DNA from: Clitopilus passeckerianus | Lineage: Eukaryota > Basidiomycota > Agaricomycetes > Agaricales > Entolomataceae | Direction of reading: 5' to 3' | Length of the DNA stretch: 64,000 nt | Assembly: GCA_944990035.1 (NCBI GenBank) | Contig: CALYLX010000111.1 | Location: 248,001-312,000, forward strand | In this document: one piece after another, positions 47,654-59,289 of the stretch | Layout of the letters: each line of letters opens with the position of its first letter | Numbering within the stretch: position 1 is the first letter of the stretch | The notes under the pieces: generated by a model | Told to the model about the DNA's origin: nothing | Databases searched by the model: none | The model's input: only the letters and a program-made list of their open reading frames with translations | Program-made: the position numbers and the translations under genes

Positions 47654-49873
47654 ATGGACCCACAACTGCCGTTCCAGCCAATCAGGAGCAGGGCATTCCG
47701 AGAGATATACAAGTCAGGCAACCGGGCCTTGGAACTAGAGGGCATTTGGGCAGGTCGTAAGAATGGTTAGTGAGGCGCCGTTTGCACACTAAACAACATG
47801 CTGACGAGTACAGTCAGGAATGAATGGACTAAAACTCTGCTGGTTGAGTCTCGGAGAAAGCATTACAAGGGTGAACATAAAAACATGTTTATAGTCTTCT
47901 GCCAGCCAGTGGAGATCATATACGAGGTTTTGTCCAAATTGTGGTCACCTCAATCGAGTCTGTTTCTGACCCAGGCTACATTCAGGTTTTCGGGCATCTG
48001 CATCCCATAGACCTTTATCGTCTCTTCCGTACCACGGACATGCTGACAGACATGCTCCTCCCTCCGAAGGTATCCTGGTTATGGCAACTCGTCTTCAGCC
48101 GCCACCCTGAGGTGCCCGGCAAGCCGTTGGGTATAGACTATCCTGCATGGGCTGATCTCCTGTTCGGGCCATTCAACTGTGAAGTAGGCCCTCTTTTCCA
48201 TGGTATTGAAAGTAAACCATGGCTAATAATAGTTCAGGTATGCCAAGCTCGAGGTGTTCCTCCAATTTGGCTTTCAAGGAGGCGACTGCGTCGGCGGTGT
48301 TCCAAGAAAAAGTGAGCTTCTACCACAAATGTCCTGAATCTCCTCCTGATTCTGGGTCCTTTAGAGATGACGAGGTGATGGATTGCGGCCCATTTGCGCC
48401 GGGAGAGCCAGGAAATAGGAGTTGGACATATGAAGTCGACGAGCGGAAATTCTGCACGGATTTCTTACAACTTTGGTTCAACCCTCCCAGAGAAGCGGGA
48501 AATACCAGATACTTGAGCTTCCAGTCGACCTGTCCCCACTCGGTTGGCTTCCACCAGGTATGCCGCTTATGTTAGTGAATTCATGTGTTGTAACTCACGC
48601 AGCAGTGTTCGAATTGCCACTTCCTCGCCATATCGCGTACCATATGCAAGATTTTGCCGACCATCTCGTCGCTTTTCTGCGATATGGCTACCAGGAAGGC
48701 CTTGCCAAAATGAAAGAAGATCCAACGGTCCAATTTGTTCTCAACTACTTCGTTCAGGTAAGGTCCTGAAGCACGAGATTTCTTCTCCACGCCTTACTAT
48801 CCTATCTAGTATTATACCGTATGTCTCGGATGGACTCAATCGATAGCTGAGGTTGGGCGGGAGGAGGCTCGCCGCCAGAGGCAACGAATAGACTCCTGGT
48901 AAGCACATCTCAGCGTGAATACCTGGTGCATCCTGATCTCGTGGTGCATAGGGGTCAACGAAAAACTGCACATGCTTATAGTAAGTATCCTTGGAACTAC
49001 CTCCTCGAATCACTGGACCGATTCTGGATTCTATCAAAGGTGGATAAACGACATCCGTTTCGTGGTCTACGCCGAAGTAGGCTGAGTGGTTGGCCCTCCA
49101 TATGGCATTTGTAGAGCTAACGATTGCTCGCAGGATGGCAAGAGCATCTCCCAACTATATCGACCCATCTAGTGGGGTGGACATCTAATATGAAAGAGGC
49201 CGACGAACTTAGTCGCCTGTTGACTCACAAGGGAGAGATGGAAGAAATTCATGATATGCTCTACGACAAGATGATTGATGAATACCTCAAACACCCCGAG
49301 GCGAAACTGCCAATCCCTGACGACGTCTTGCCCACTGCAGCGGAAGTTCTTCTCTACGAACCCTTTGTCAGCATGGTTTGCGCAAATGAACCTGATTACT
49401 ATGATCCAGATGTGGACACAATCAACGACTACACCATGGAGTTCCGAGCCCTGGTCGAGAAATGGAGACCAGAGACGATGAAAGACCTCGCCGAGATGTC
49501 TCCGATGATCACGGTTCCAAAATGTATGGAGCGCTATCCAAAATTCAAAACGAACCCGGCCGCCGCCATTTTCTACTGTGCCGGGTGTCATGAAGGCGTT
49601 CCAATACTCCCAGGACTTTTGGCCCATCGCCACCCTGGCCCCAGACAGTGTTCTGAACTGTCCAGATATCATGAAGTCTGGGATGGCGATGAAGTGGGAG
49701 GATTGTGTAAGGACTTTATTTCAGGGTGATTGAGCCAGTCGCTGATTGTTTTATGCTGTCAGATTCAGCATGCAATACTGTTCCAGGATGATCCTGCTCA
49801 CGCGGAATCCAAGTGGCGGAAGGTGCGCTTGTCGAGGGTCATGAGAAGGGACATAGCGAAGGTGTTCATGTAG
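47654..49873 (+). pseudogene. Gene E: decayed paralogue of F-box gene D
   Basis: Exon chain parallel to D: 47654-47765, 47814-47926, 47986-48183, 48238-48311, 48365-48557, 48603-48757, 48810-about 49079, about 49138-49706, 49763-49873. Start MDPQLPFQPIRSRAFREIY and F-box PVEIIYEVFGHLHPIDLY are clean, and exons 3, 4 and 9 have the same length as in D. Lesions: a frame change near 48515 (NTRY in one frame, LELPVDLSPLGWLP in the next); at 48899-48913 an in-frame TAA plus a two-base surplus against D; in exon 8 about 60 codons between PGLL and LNCPD are missing, again with a frame change, which removes the conserved GWENVIKHLDDGC block. One cysteine of the first cluster is also changed (LRRRC for LCRQC). 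Splice sites and the terminal exon are still good, so inactivation is probably recent relative to the duplication. Confidence 0.85.
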
Positions 49874-50002
49874 TTTTCATGCACCCGGTGTCATGAGCAT
49901 GGCCTTTGATTTCATCGATTCAAACCGTAAGGAAATAAATGCATAGACAGTTCGTGCGACGTAGGTGCTATGACTCCGATCTCGATTAGCGCTGAAGAGC
50001 GG

Positions 50003-50631
50003 CTAATCCTCCAGAAAAATGGTCGTAATATCAGGCTCAGACGTAGTTGACCCACCGCTTCTCATCACTTCAAAGCTGGGATGGGTATAAGCGGCATCAT
50101 TCGCAAAATCGACGAAATGTAGGATCTAACGAATGAAAGAGATCAATCAGCTTTACAGAATAACCAACTGTCAGAGGATGGACGAACACATTCGCCCCAC
50201 GACAAAGCCATCGGTACTCTCATGAGCTCAGGGCAGCTGAGACAGGCCAATTCAGCTTCTTGTAGGTAAACATCGTGGACCGTCGCAGAAAATTGGTTCC
50301 AGGTTGAGAGCTCGCATGACAGCAGCACCGACCCACATGCCACGCTCAACGAGTTCGTAATTATGCACCAGCTCGTCAAAGACAGACACCCTGCTTATGT
50401 TCGACGACGTTCCTCCATGCGATCATATGCCGCTCTGAATTGTAGCTTTCAGCACAAGTTTTACACCTGAACACGGCGATCGGGGAATCCAGCTTTGCTG
50501 ATGTGTATTGGAGGTACGATTGGGGGCTCACTTATCTCTTCCCCAGCAGGTTCCAGACTACGTAGTCCAGAAGAATATATCTTCCTAAATTGGGCGTACG
50601 ATATGGATTCCAATGGGGGTGACCAGCTCAT
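50003..50631 (-). pseudogene. Gene F: shrunken third member of the D/E family
   Basis: Minus strand, tail to tail with E, 129 bp apart. An N-terminal exon from ATG 50631 gives MSWSPPLESISYAQFRKIYS, aligned with PLLPFQSIKSREFREIYK of D. After a plausible intron the sequence jumps to CKTCAESYNSERHMIAWRNV..HKQGVC, corresponding to the YCVGC..GWENVIKHLDDGC block of D, then AELACLSCPEL..ALSWGEC (LTCLNCPDI..AMMWEDC in D), and a last exon 50125-50003 (ILHFVDFANDAAYTHPSF..) with normal stop. The F-box and everything between is absent. At least one frame shift lies between the zinc-finger-like part and the LSC part, so I treat it as a pseudogene, although a small spliced zinc-finger protein cannot be fully excluded. 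Confidence 0.65.
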
Positions 50632-50659
50632 GGCATCAAGTATGGCATGAAAGAAGTCC

Positions 50660-53600
50660 ACACGTTGTCGGCTGATTGGTGAATTGCCGATCTAATATCC
50701 GATCCGCTCTTCCGTGCCGCCGTCCCGGGGTTCTTCAGAGTTCAGACTCACACCATATGTATGGTCACAAGCCAGTGCTTGATTTCTGACGCTGAAGATA
50801 TCGTTCCCGCATATTCTATACATTCCCCACATACCAGGTGCAACTTGGCTACAAACTCAGGGTAATCGGCTCTGGCTAGTACGCCTAGCACATTGACAGC
50901 ACCTAAATTTGGGCATGACCGACCCAGCCGCTGTCGTCCACATACTCTAGTGGCATCACAGCAAAAAGCATGTGGTTCAACTGAAACGAGTCTACAGGGT
51001 CCTGTCATCTCGACACTTCAAAGGACCAAGGCTAGTCCATACCGCAGCATAGGTCCAAACTCTTTTGCCTTTGCCAACGAAATACATACGCAAAAATGCC
51101 GAGCTCCATACAGATTTGCTTCGATGTCACGGCAAATAAGCTCTTCGATCCAGCCTCAGCTTCGCGCACAATCGTAAGGTATTGGGTGCACTCTTAGCGG
51201 TGATTGTTCGGCTGATGCTTGCAAAAAAGGAGGAAGATTTGACTTACCTTCTCGTAATTGGTAACGTCAAAGTTATTTCCGGGTGGTCAAACACTATAAC
51301 TCGACGTGGTCTCCTTTCGCATCTGGAGCTGACGACATTTATGAGTAATAAATGACATACAAGGCACCGGCTTTGCAGGTCTGCATTCTTACCCGATGAT
51401 CCTGAGGTGTCGATCATCGGATGGTTGCTCGGATGCGCCGCTACCCAGGGGGGCAAAGACGGATACGGTGGCAACTGATAAGTTTTTAGACCTGGATAAC
51501 CAATCATCCTTAATGATTGTCTTAGTATTTTAGTATGTGGGTTAGCGGGAACGCCGTTCAACCATTTTGAATCTCTGTACCTGTGCTTCAATGCCAAGTT
51601 ACTCCTTCGGGTCGAAGTGACTTGCTCATTCGCTGAAACTCACTCAGAAGGTGGCTGCCATGCCTTGGGGTGGTGGTGGCGGCAAATTCATGGAAATAAG
51701 TGGGCGCCGGTTCATCAAGAGCAGTTTCTTCCCAAGTACCCAGAGCCGCATGCGGCAGTTCGTTGGATTTTACTCGATATTTCTATTATGCTTTCCTCAA
51801 CCACATTGGATCTTTAGCATGCGACGAGAGCTTCGAGTTAGGGAGGATTGTCCAACGAACGATTGATCAAATCAATGTGTCAAGCGAACTGGCTCGCATT
51901 GCAACGTAAGTTGCTAAATGCCGAACAGAATCCCAGCACAGCAAGATCCAAGAGTGCGAATTGAGACATGGCTGTTGACGAGCCTGAGATTGCAAAGATT
52001 TTATTCTTGTCAAGTTCTTGCACAAGTGCTATATGCGGAAGAGAGATTTCATCTGTTTGCGGGAACCTTGGTTCTAGTTGATCTACAAGGATGGGATGAA
52101 GTTGGAAAGCTGCCGCATTTGTCCTCGAGGGTGAGACGAGCCCGGTACCACAAGAATATCACACGATGGCCCTAAAATTCCTGCTTTTGTACTCCGTTCA
52201 TTGTGTAACATCGGTGGTAAGGTGCAGTTACAGAAATGTAGCCACGAGGAAGGGCGTCAAACCAAACTACACCACTCCTTTAGGTCAGATCGACTATCTT
52301 CACTGGAACGTTGGCGCCAATCTTATCAACTCCGTATGGATAGACCTGTTCGCACCAGCTCGGCGAGAGAGTGGGCTTTGCTGTTGGAAATTTATGCTTT
52401 TGGTGAATTTTAGACTTCCCAGTGTTCTGGGACCCCCTTCGTCTGGTCGAGCTGACAGCAAGGGCTTCCATACTCATATGTAAATATGAAAAAAGGCAAT
52501 CCAAGTACATCCGCAAGTACCTGAGAGCGAGATGCGACCCCACCTAGATCATGATACAGAAATTGTGGGCACGGAACAACCCTTGAATTCCATCAGAGAT
52601 CAAAAGGAAAGGTGCTAAAGGATCTCCGAGAGCAGCGTAGAATTTGCCAGTACCAATCATAGTGTTGCGGCTGACCGCCAGGCTGCATGCTCAGCTGTCA
52701 ACGGCCTTAAGGAAAGACAGGAAGATAAAATCAGAAGAAAGGCTTCTTCTCCCTTGGCCCGCCGCGTGGATCACCAATGTATAAAGCCCGTGAGTGCCGT
52801 ACAGGAATAAGTCGGGCTGTGTGCAGCACGGTACAAGCATTGGGTTCATATCACTCATTAGGTACTGTATTCCGAATACCAACCCACAAGTATAGCAGCG
52901 CAGACCATAATATACCAATCGGTCCTTCCCTGAGGCTGACTTATTCTCGGCCATGCGCCCAAGGTTTGTGTAGTAGGGACGATCGAGCGTGCGAGTTGTG
53001 AGACGAACAATCAAAACCTCCCGCGACCTTGGAGGCGATAGGCATAATGGCCGCCGACGTATGAAATCTGAGTTGGTCAAGATCTTTCAGATCCCTGACA
53101 AGGCTACGACCAGGAACTCCTTAGATTCTCTGGGTATAACCTCGTAAAACCCTTTGCGGTATATTACTGGTCTAGAACAGACAGATTGAGGCGTTCAGAT
53201 AGATAGGCTGAACGAGTTGTACGAACCAGGTCGAAAAAAGGGTGGCCAGAGGAGCGGGTCCTGTGCGTTGCCTGCATGTCTTCTTTAAGGGCGCCGGGTT
53301 TCGAAGGGGATAGAACTAACTCACGGTAAGGTTAATCACCCGGTGTTGACTCAGGTTTGGGCTCTAGTCAGGGCCTAGCAAGCGCCTTCGAATTGGCAAG
53401 TAACTGGTTCAAGGGTATACTGCCTCCATTAAATGAAGTCTGCCCAGCCACAGGCAATTCAAACATGCCATCCTCCTGATGATTGAATTGTATCGGGAGC
53501 CTTCAAACACCGCGATGATTTTAATCAGATTCCTCTCAATCACAGTCGGTATAGGGCCGGCAGGATAAGACAAGTTCCGCTCCAGCTTGTGTAGGATCCA

Positions 53601-54570
53601 TCCTATGATCTAGAAGTTCATTGAAGGCGCAGAATGTTTACACAATCAGTCTAGGCCTATAATGCCGTACCGAAAACCCAGAGAATTAGAAGAAGAAGGT
53701 TCGCTGAGTATCATGAGAATAGATTCTATTGAGAGCCACGGATGATACCAATTCATGCCGTTCTTCGCGAATTCTTACAGAAATCGAGTGATGGTGACGG
53801 GTAAAGTGGGTTGGTCGCTTAGTTAGCCGAGATATCCGGGAAAGAGGGTTTACATAGCAGCGAACACGCACGTATTGCACGCTTCACTCCAGGGCCTTCA
53901 ACGTCCCGGTTTTTCTCCCCTGCAACGAAATCGACGAGAGGTACCCGTAGACCTGATCAGACTCGGATGCCACTCTTTCTGCGACAAGACCTTATCATCG
54001 ATGGAGGTAGGAAAAGGGCTAGAGCCTGGTAAAAGACAAGATCTCTCAATTTTGAGGCCCGGGATATAAGCCGATTGGTCAACAAAACCCTAATTCTTTT
54101 TGGTTACCTCTCTCGCATTCAGTGATGTTTGGCTTTTGACCAACTTGTAGCTCCATTAAGCCCTTCTCTTTTATCCAACAGCCTGAGCTGGTTTTCTTCA
54201 AGAAAATGAGGGAGGATCGATGGTTCGCTTGACGGAGGACGCGGCGTCGCATGGAAGCAAACTTCGAGGCAACCTTAAGGAGCAATCACCCTCTAATGGA
54301 TTTTTGACTGGACTCAGGAGTTCCTTCGACCCAGATCTCTAGTCTAGAGGTTAGCTGTAGTAACATAGGATTCTGTACCAATACTAGGACGAAGCCGAGC
54401 CAAAGGAGTGAGGGCTGCAAGAGAAAGGAGTACGACAAACTCTCTGACGCGACGCGACGGATGATCACGTGGTGGGAAAATGTACCTGCAGAGCCACGAC
54501 ACGTACCAGCCATCGTCTTTCATCGGCCTCAACGATTAACAAGCCTCAAACCAAAAGCAGGCCTAGGTAT
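50660..54570. other. Region without a confident gene
   Basis: Nearly 4 kb of short frames. Two stretches look faintly exon-like on the plus strand: 51790-51906 (SFELGRIVQRTIDQIN.. ending at a gtaagt donor) and 52280-52413 (SDRLSSLERWRQSYQLR..). They could be remnants of one spliced gene, but I cannot connect them or name the family. The frame 53080-52691 (minus, 129 codons) is unrecognised. Confidence 0.4.
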
Positions 54571-54576
54571 TAGAAA

Positions 54577-56519
54577 ATGGTGTGTTATGTACAAATCCAG
54601 CTGTTGTTCGTGCTGAACTAGTTCCAGGTAGTGCTCGCCGCGTCGATATGCACAAAAGGCGGTAAACGTGAGTACAATAATGTTGTTCAAATGTAGTATC
54701 ACATCCTGATACTGGGGCTGCTTTCTAGCCGTCATTTCGCGCCAGTTTCGCGACATGAACCGAGCCAGGATAGAATCTCTGCTGGCCTCGTTCCCGAAGC
54801 TCATACCCACCAACACCCAACATACGTCTGTGGAAACCGCAGAAGTTCGATATGTCTACCAACCACTAGAAGATCTGTATATCCTCTTGATCACAAACAA
54901 GGCTTCCAATATCCTACAAGACATTGAGACACTGCATCTCTTCGCTCGTGTCGTCTCGGATCTGTGCAGGAGTGCAGACGAGAGGGAGATCTTGAAAAAT
55001 GCTTTCGAGCTATTGGGTGCTTTCGACGAAATTGTCAGTCTTGGGTATAGAGAGCCGGTCACTCTGATGCAGGTCAAGAGTGTCCTGGAGATGGAGAGTC
55101 ACGAGGAAAAGATCCAAGAAATCATTGCCAGGGTAGGTCATGACATTTCGCACCAGTTACAAACTCCTCTGATAATAGGAATTTAACAGAACAAAGAAGC
55201 TGAAGCAAAAGAGGAGCTCAAACGACGTGCCAAGCAACTCGAAATGCAGCGCCGTGAACAACAACGCCGCGCAGCTGCTGGTGGAGGAGGAGGTAGCGGC
55301 TACCTTGGCGTGGGTGGAGGAATATCAGGATATTCTCCCGTTCCCCAACGCTTCGATGCACCAGAGGCCTCCGCACCTATTACTAGGTCAACACCCTCCC
55401 CTGCCGCACGCGCTCCCGCATTCAAGGGCTCCGGCATGAAATTGGGCTCAAAGAAGACGAAACAGGCCGAGCTACTGGACGCCCTAGGAGGAGATGTCCT
55501 GGCGACTCAAGGATTGTCAGAGGAGATGTCTGCTCCTCCCAGTCCAGCACCCGTTGCTACCCCTACTGTGCACAAGACTGATGGGCGAGGAAGCGTACCC
55601 GATGTCCATGCTGAGGGGTAAGTCAATCTCACTCTTACCCACAAATTCGATCCTGACAAAGCCTTGCAGGGTTCACATCGTCATCCGGGAGCAACTCAAC
55701 CTTTCACTCCTCCGCGACGGAGGCGTTCAAGCGATGGACCTGAAGGGAGAGATGAATCTTCAAATCACCGATTCTGCAACAGCTCAAGTCAGACTGTCGC
55801 TTTCCTCGCCATCTGGCAACTATGCAGGCAATGCATTGCAATTCAAGCAACACCCGAACGTGGCCAAGTTTGCACCTGGCCAGGATCGTGTCATCGCATT
55901 GAAAGACCCGTCGAAGAACTTCCCTGTTGGACAGAGTTTGGCGGTGTTGAAGTGGAGGTACAGTGGGACGGACGAGAGCAATGTCCCGCTTTCAAGTATG
56001 CATCTGATTTGTTTGTATTATTCGCAGTCTCTGACATATGTTGTCTACAGTCAACTTCTGGCCGACACCGTCACCCGATGGTACAGTCGAGATCAGCTTG
56101 GAATATGAGCTTGAGGAGGAGAACGTTACGCTGTACGACGTGTCCATTCTCATACCTCTTCCGTAAGTTTTAGCCTGAGCTTCCCCATACCTGCCACTTA
56201 TTGCATCCCCAACAGAAATGGCTCCTACCCAACCGTTTCATCACATTCTGGGGAATGGTCCCTTGACCCCAACTCGCACTCGCTGGCCTGGACGATTCCG
56301 CAGATTTCGGCCCACGATGAGGATTCAAGAACTGGATCGATTATGTTCACTGTTGGTGGGGATGATGTGGCGACATTCTTCCCGGTGCGGGTGAACTTCG
56401 TGGCTGAAGGGTCCTTGGCGGGCGTTGGGGTGCTTGAAGTGAAGAAGGTTTCTGGTGGAGAGGCTGTGCCATTCTCAGTCGATTCGGTTGTGAACGTGGA
56501 GGACTACCTGGTTGTGTAA
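54577..56519 (+). CDS. RET2: Coatomer subunit delta (delta-COP)
   Basis: Subunit of the COPI coat that carries retrograde Golgi-to-ER and intra-Golgi vesicles. Seven exons: 54577-54579, 54628-54667, 54729-55132, 55190-55617, 55670-55995, 56051-56162, 56216-56519; 1617 nt, 538 residues, the normal length. Exon 1 contributes only the ATG; exon 2 gives VVLAASICTKGGK and exon 3 VISRQFRDM, the standard delta-COP N-terminus, which is why the start is placed at 54577 and not at the later in-frame ATG at 54755. Longin-like domain residues 1-140 (TQHTSVETAEVRYVYQPLED), charged helical linker (AKEELKRRAKQLEMQRRE), Gly/Pro-rich hinge, then the mu-homology domain from about 290 (VHIVIREQLNLSLLRDGGVQ, FKQHPNVAKFAPG, PLSINFWPTPSPDG, ending VNVEDYLVV). 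Symbol is that of the yeast orthologue (ARCN1 in animals). Confidence 0.97.
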
Positions 56520-57140
56520 GAGTGTAAGATACCTGAATCTATTTTCGACCTTTCTTCCTTCCTACTGCCGCCCTCTTCGTGCTCGGTTCTCTTGCTGTCG
56601 GCGGTGATGGTCGCTGTTGGTGGCAATCATTCTCCAAAGATTCAGGAGTGTATCTGGATAGCTAAGCCATCAAGCTGACTGATATTCAGGAGGATGTGTA
56701 AGATGTCTTGATTACGATGCCTATCAAACTGCTAGCGCTATTCATATCCAGGGAAGGATCCCCCGCTCGGCATCGTTGCAGTAATTGTTGGCCCGGGGAT
56801 GGCTGTTCAATCTGCTACGGACGCGTTGCCAGAAGGACGCGTTTCTGTTCAGACACGTCACGAGTTTGCGAACCGGGGTCACCGACGTCCAATCATGTCT
56901 CGATGTTTATTTCTGTCAACTGACCTTCCAAGATCAAACCCACGTTCCTGCTGTGGATGCTCAATAAGCAAGGTCCGAAGAAGTCCAGAGAACAATGCGA
57001 CACTGAAGATTACCAAGATAACTCTCATGGTTTCTCCAACTGGTAGGATTGCCAGGAACGTGCCGAACATGGGCAGGACGAGATGGTCGAGACCTCTGCG
57101 CAATTGATGTGATTTCGATTATCGGAGGAGACACTGGGGT
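56520..57140. other. Intergenic region between delta-COP and GST1
   Basis: Holds the delta-COP 3'UTR and the promoter of the first GST. No further gene seen. Confidence 0.5.
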
Positions 57141-57147
57141 TATAAAG
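57141..57147 (+). promoter_or_regulatory. TATA box of GST1
   Basis: tataaag 94 bp before the ATG. The other two GST genes have tataaaa (59205) and tataaag (63251) at 85-95 bp before their ATG, so the element is conserved by position. Confidence 0.7.
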
Positions 57148-57234
57148 GTCAGTGCCCTCGATCGATGAAATTCAACACACCTCATCGCCCTCTCCTTCAG
57201 TGTCTATATCCAGCACTAATCAACAATAATTACA

Positions 57235-58077
57235 ATGGCCTCTATTGGTGAACTCTATGCTCCCGAAGGCAACCCCGCCGCCTTTGTGGTGAGTCCTACA
57301 TCCATCCAAGCAGATCTAGAATCGGTACTGATCTCAACTTTGAAATCAAAAGGTTAATGCTGTCACAGCCTACAGTGGCCTCACCGTCGATCGCCCCGAG
57401 TACAAGCACATGACGGATAACAAGGGCGAGGCATTCCTCAAGACCTTCCCTCACGGAAAGATTCCCGCTTTCAAGGGAAAGAATGGCCTCTCGCTCTTTG
57501 AGGGAGCTGCCATCGCCCGCTACCGTGAGCTGCTTTTGCCATTCAAGTTCTGAAATCGGGACTGACCAACCCTGCTTCTAGTTGCTGCTCTTGCTCCTCA
57601 ATCTGGCCTCCTTCCAGCATCACTCGAGGATCAGGCTCTCGTTGACCAGTGGAACCACTTGATTGACACCGAGGTTTACACCTATGCCATCTTCAACTGG
57701 CTCTGGTGCAATGGAAGGCTAGGCCCGTTCACCCAAGAAGTAAGTGCTTTCCGTAGCATGATTAGGATTCAGTTGCTAACCGTATGCTTTAGCTTAGCGA
57801 CGGCCTCAAGGCTCGCGAGGAGCGTGCTCTGGCCACCATCAACAACCATCTCGAAGGACGCACCTACCTTGTCGGTGACAAGATCACTCTCGCAGACGTC
57901 GCCCTCGCCGGCACCATCAGATTCACCATCTCCTACACCTTCGCCAAGGCCGAGCGCGAGAAGTACGCAAATGTTTTCAACCATTTCGAGCGCCTTGCGA
58001 AGGTGCCCAGCCTGGAGAAGGTATTGAGTGGAGCGACGTATGCTGAGGAGTCAGTCAAGCACACTCCCAGTGCTTAA
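57235..58077 (+). CDS. Glutathione S-transferase, EF1B-gamma-like (GST1)
   Basis: Four exons: 57235-57288, 57353-57524, 57582-57739, 57793-58077; 222 residues. Thioredoxin-like GST N-domain (about residues 2-77, with FPHGKIPAFKG and EGAAIARY, the glutathione-site region) and all-helical C-domain (about 88-205, with EERALATINNHLEGRTYLVG and the ITLADVAL helix-capping motif). The sequence is closest in style to the GST-like N-terminal part of elongation factor 1B-gamma, but the C-terminal EF1G domain of that factor is absent and the gene ends normally, so this is a stand-alone GST of the EFBgamma class known in wood-decay and other fungi. Cytosolic; likely conjugates or binds electrophiles. The other two GST genes have the same intron phases and nearly the same exon lengths. 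Confidence 0.95.
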
Positions 58078-59204
58078 AAGTGAATGATAGGAGCACATAT
58101 CTAGTTGTAGGCATGATTGGAAAATATAAATTTTACATTCCACAATGTTTGGGCTTGGAGAACATACAGCCACTTTTTGCGACCAGGTACTCGTCGTGTT
58201 GAGATCCTATTCCTGGCCCCGACTCCAACGAATGAACAATTCTTCGTATAACATTGTTAGTCAGTTTAGAGGGAAACATTGCACCATCTTGTCGAGGATG
58301 GCGTTTGGCAGCTATCATGTCTCGGCGAACAGGCGCTTCACAGCCACAGCCCACATTTTGCTCCCATCCACAATCATCAAGCAACTCTTCGAACTTTCAA
58401 TGTATAGCTTCCCCGTATCTCTCATGGCTCTGGATGTAGGCGCGACCGCGCACATACTTGGAATGGCATTATTCTAGATCTGTAGCTTACACATGATCGC
58501 CATCTGTCAAAGCCAACTGGACCATGCTGAGCATTCAACGCATGTCCCAACAAACGCCATGCAACCTGTGCGCAATTGCAGGTCAAGTAACTCTAAGAAG
58601 GAGCAAAATTCGCAAGCGGGGAATCTGCTGACGCCGAATCTTCGGGTGTGCCATCATCAACGTCGCATTGCTTCAACACCTGGGGATGAATTGCCGTCCT
58701 TCGCACCTCTCTTACTCAGAATGCTCGACCTCCCAATGGCGCCTGCACGTGCATGGAGTGGAGATACACCTCTTGGTTCGGCGCCCGCAAGTTGCTGTCG
58801 ACGTGTCCTCATCTATTCGCTGACTGATCATGCATCGAGATGTGTAAGACACCGCGTTCCCATCAGACTAAAACACTCTGCTAACCCACGGGTGCTCATT
58901 TAGAGCCTCCGATAAGCTGGTTGAAGCCACGTATACCACCCTCGGCGCCACCTGCCATCACGATTTTATCAGCACACCAACAGGGACCATCCCAACTGAG
59001 ATGTATTCTATTGGATGGCTTCCCAAGGAAGTAGGGGCGGCGGTTCTAGGCCTGTAATGCTCAATAAGCCATTTCCCAACGAGTCGATGACCAGCTACGT
59101 AGAACGTGATCAATTCAGGCAAGAGGATAAGGAACGCGGACCGACGCGAAATTCACAACGTTGATGCTTACAATCCGTGATTTCTAGGCTGAAAATGAGC
59201 GGGG
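58078..59204. other. Intergenic region with a decayed block before GST2
   Basis: 58630-58930 is weakly similar in direct orientation to 62690-62900, which lies at the same relative place before GST3 (shared tattcgctgactgat / actcgctgactgat, then tgtgtaag). Both blocks have short frames only (IYSLTD / LSYSLTD). Possibly a remnant of a gene duplicated along with the GSTs. Confidence 0.45.
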
Positions 59205-59211
59205 TATAAAA
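59205..59211 (+). promoter_or_regulatory. TATA box of GST2
   Basis: tataaaa 85 bp before the ATG at 59290, in the same position as in GST1 and GST3. Confidence 0.7.
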
Positions 59212-59289
59212 CCCAGATATTCAAGTAGCTGCCAGTCAGAATTCTCCTCAACTCCACCTCAGCCTCAATCTCAAAGTGAATCTTCTGCA

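Noticed and set aside
54755..55186. Delta-COP starting at the ATG 54755
   Set aside because: It would lack the conserved VVLAAS..VISRQFRDM beginning that is present upstream in two small exons.
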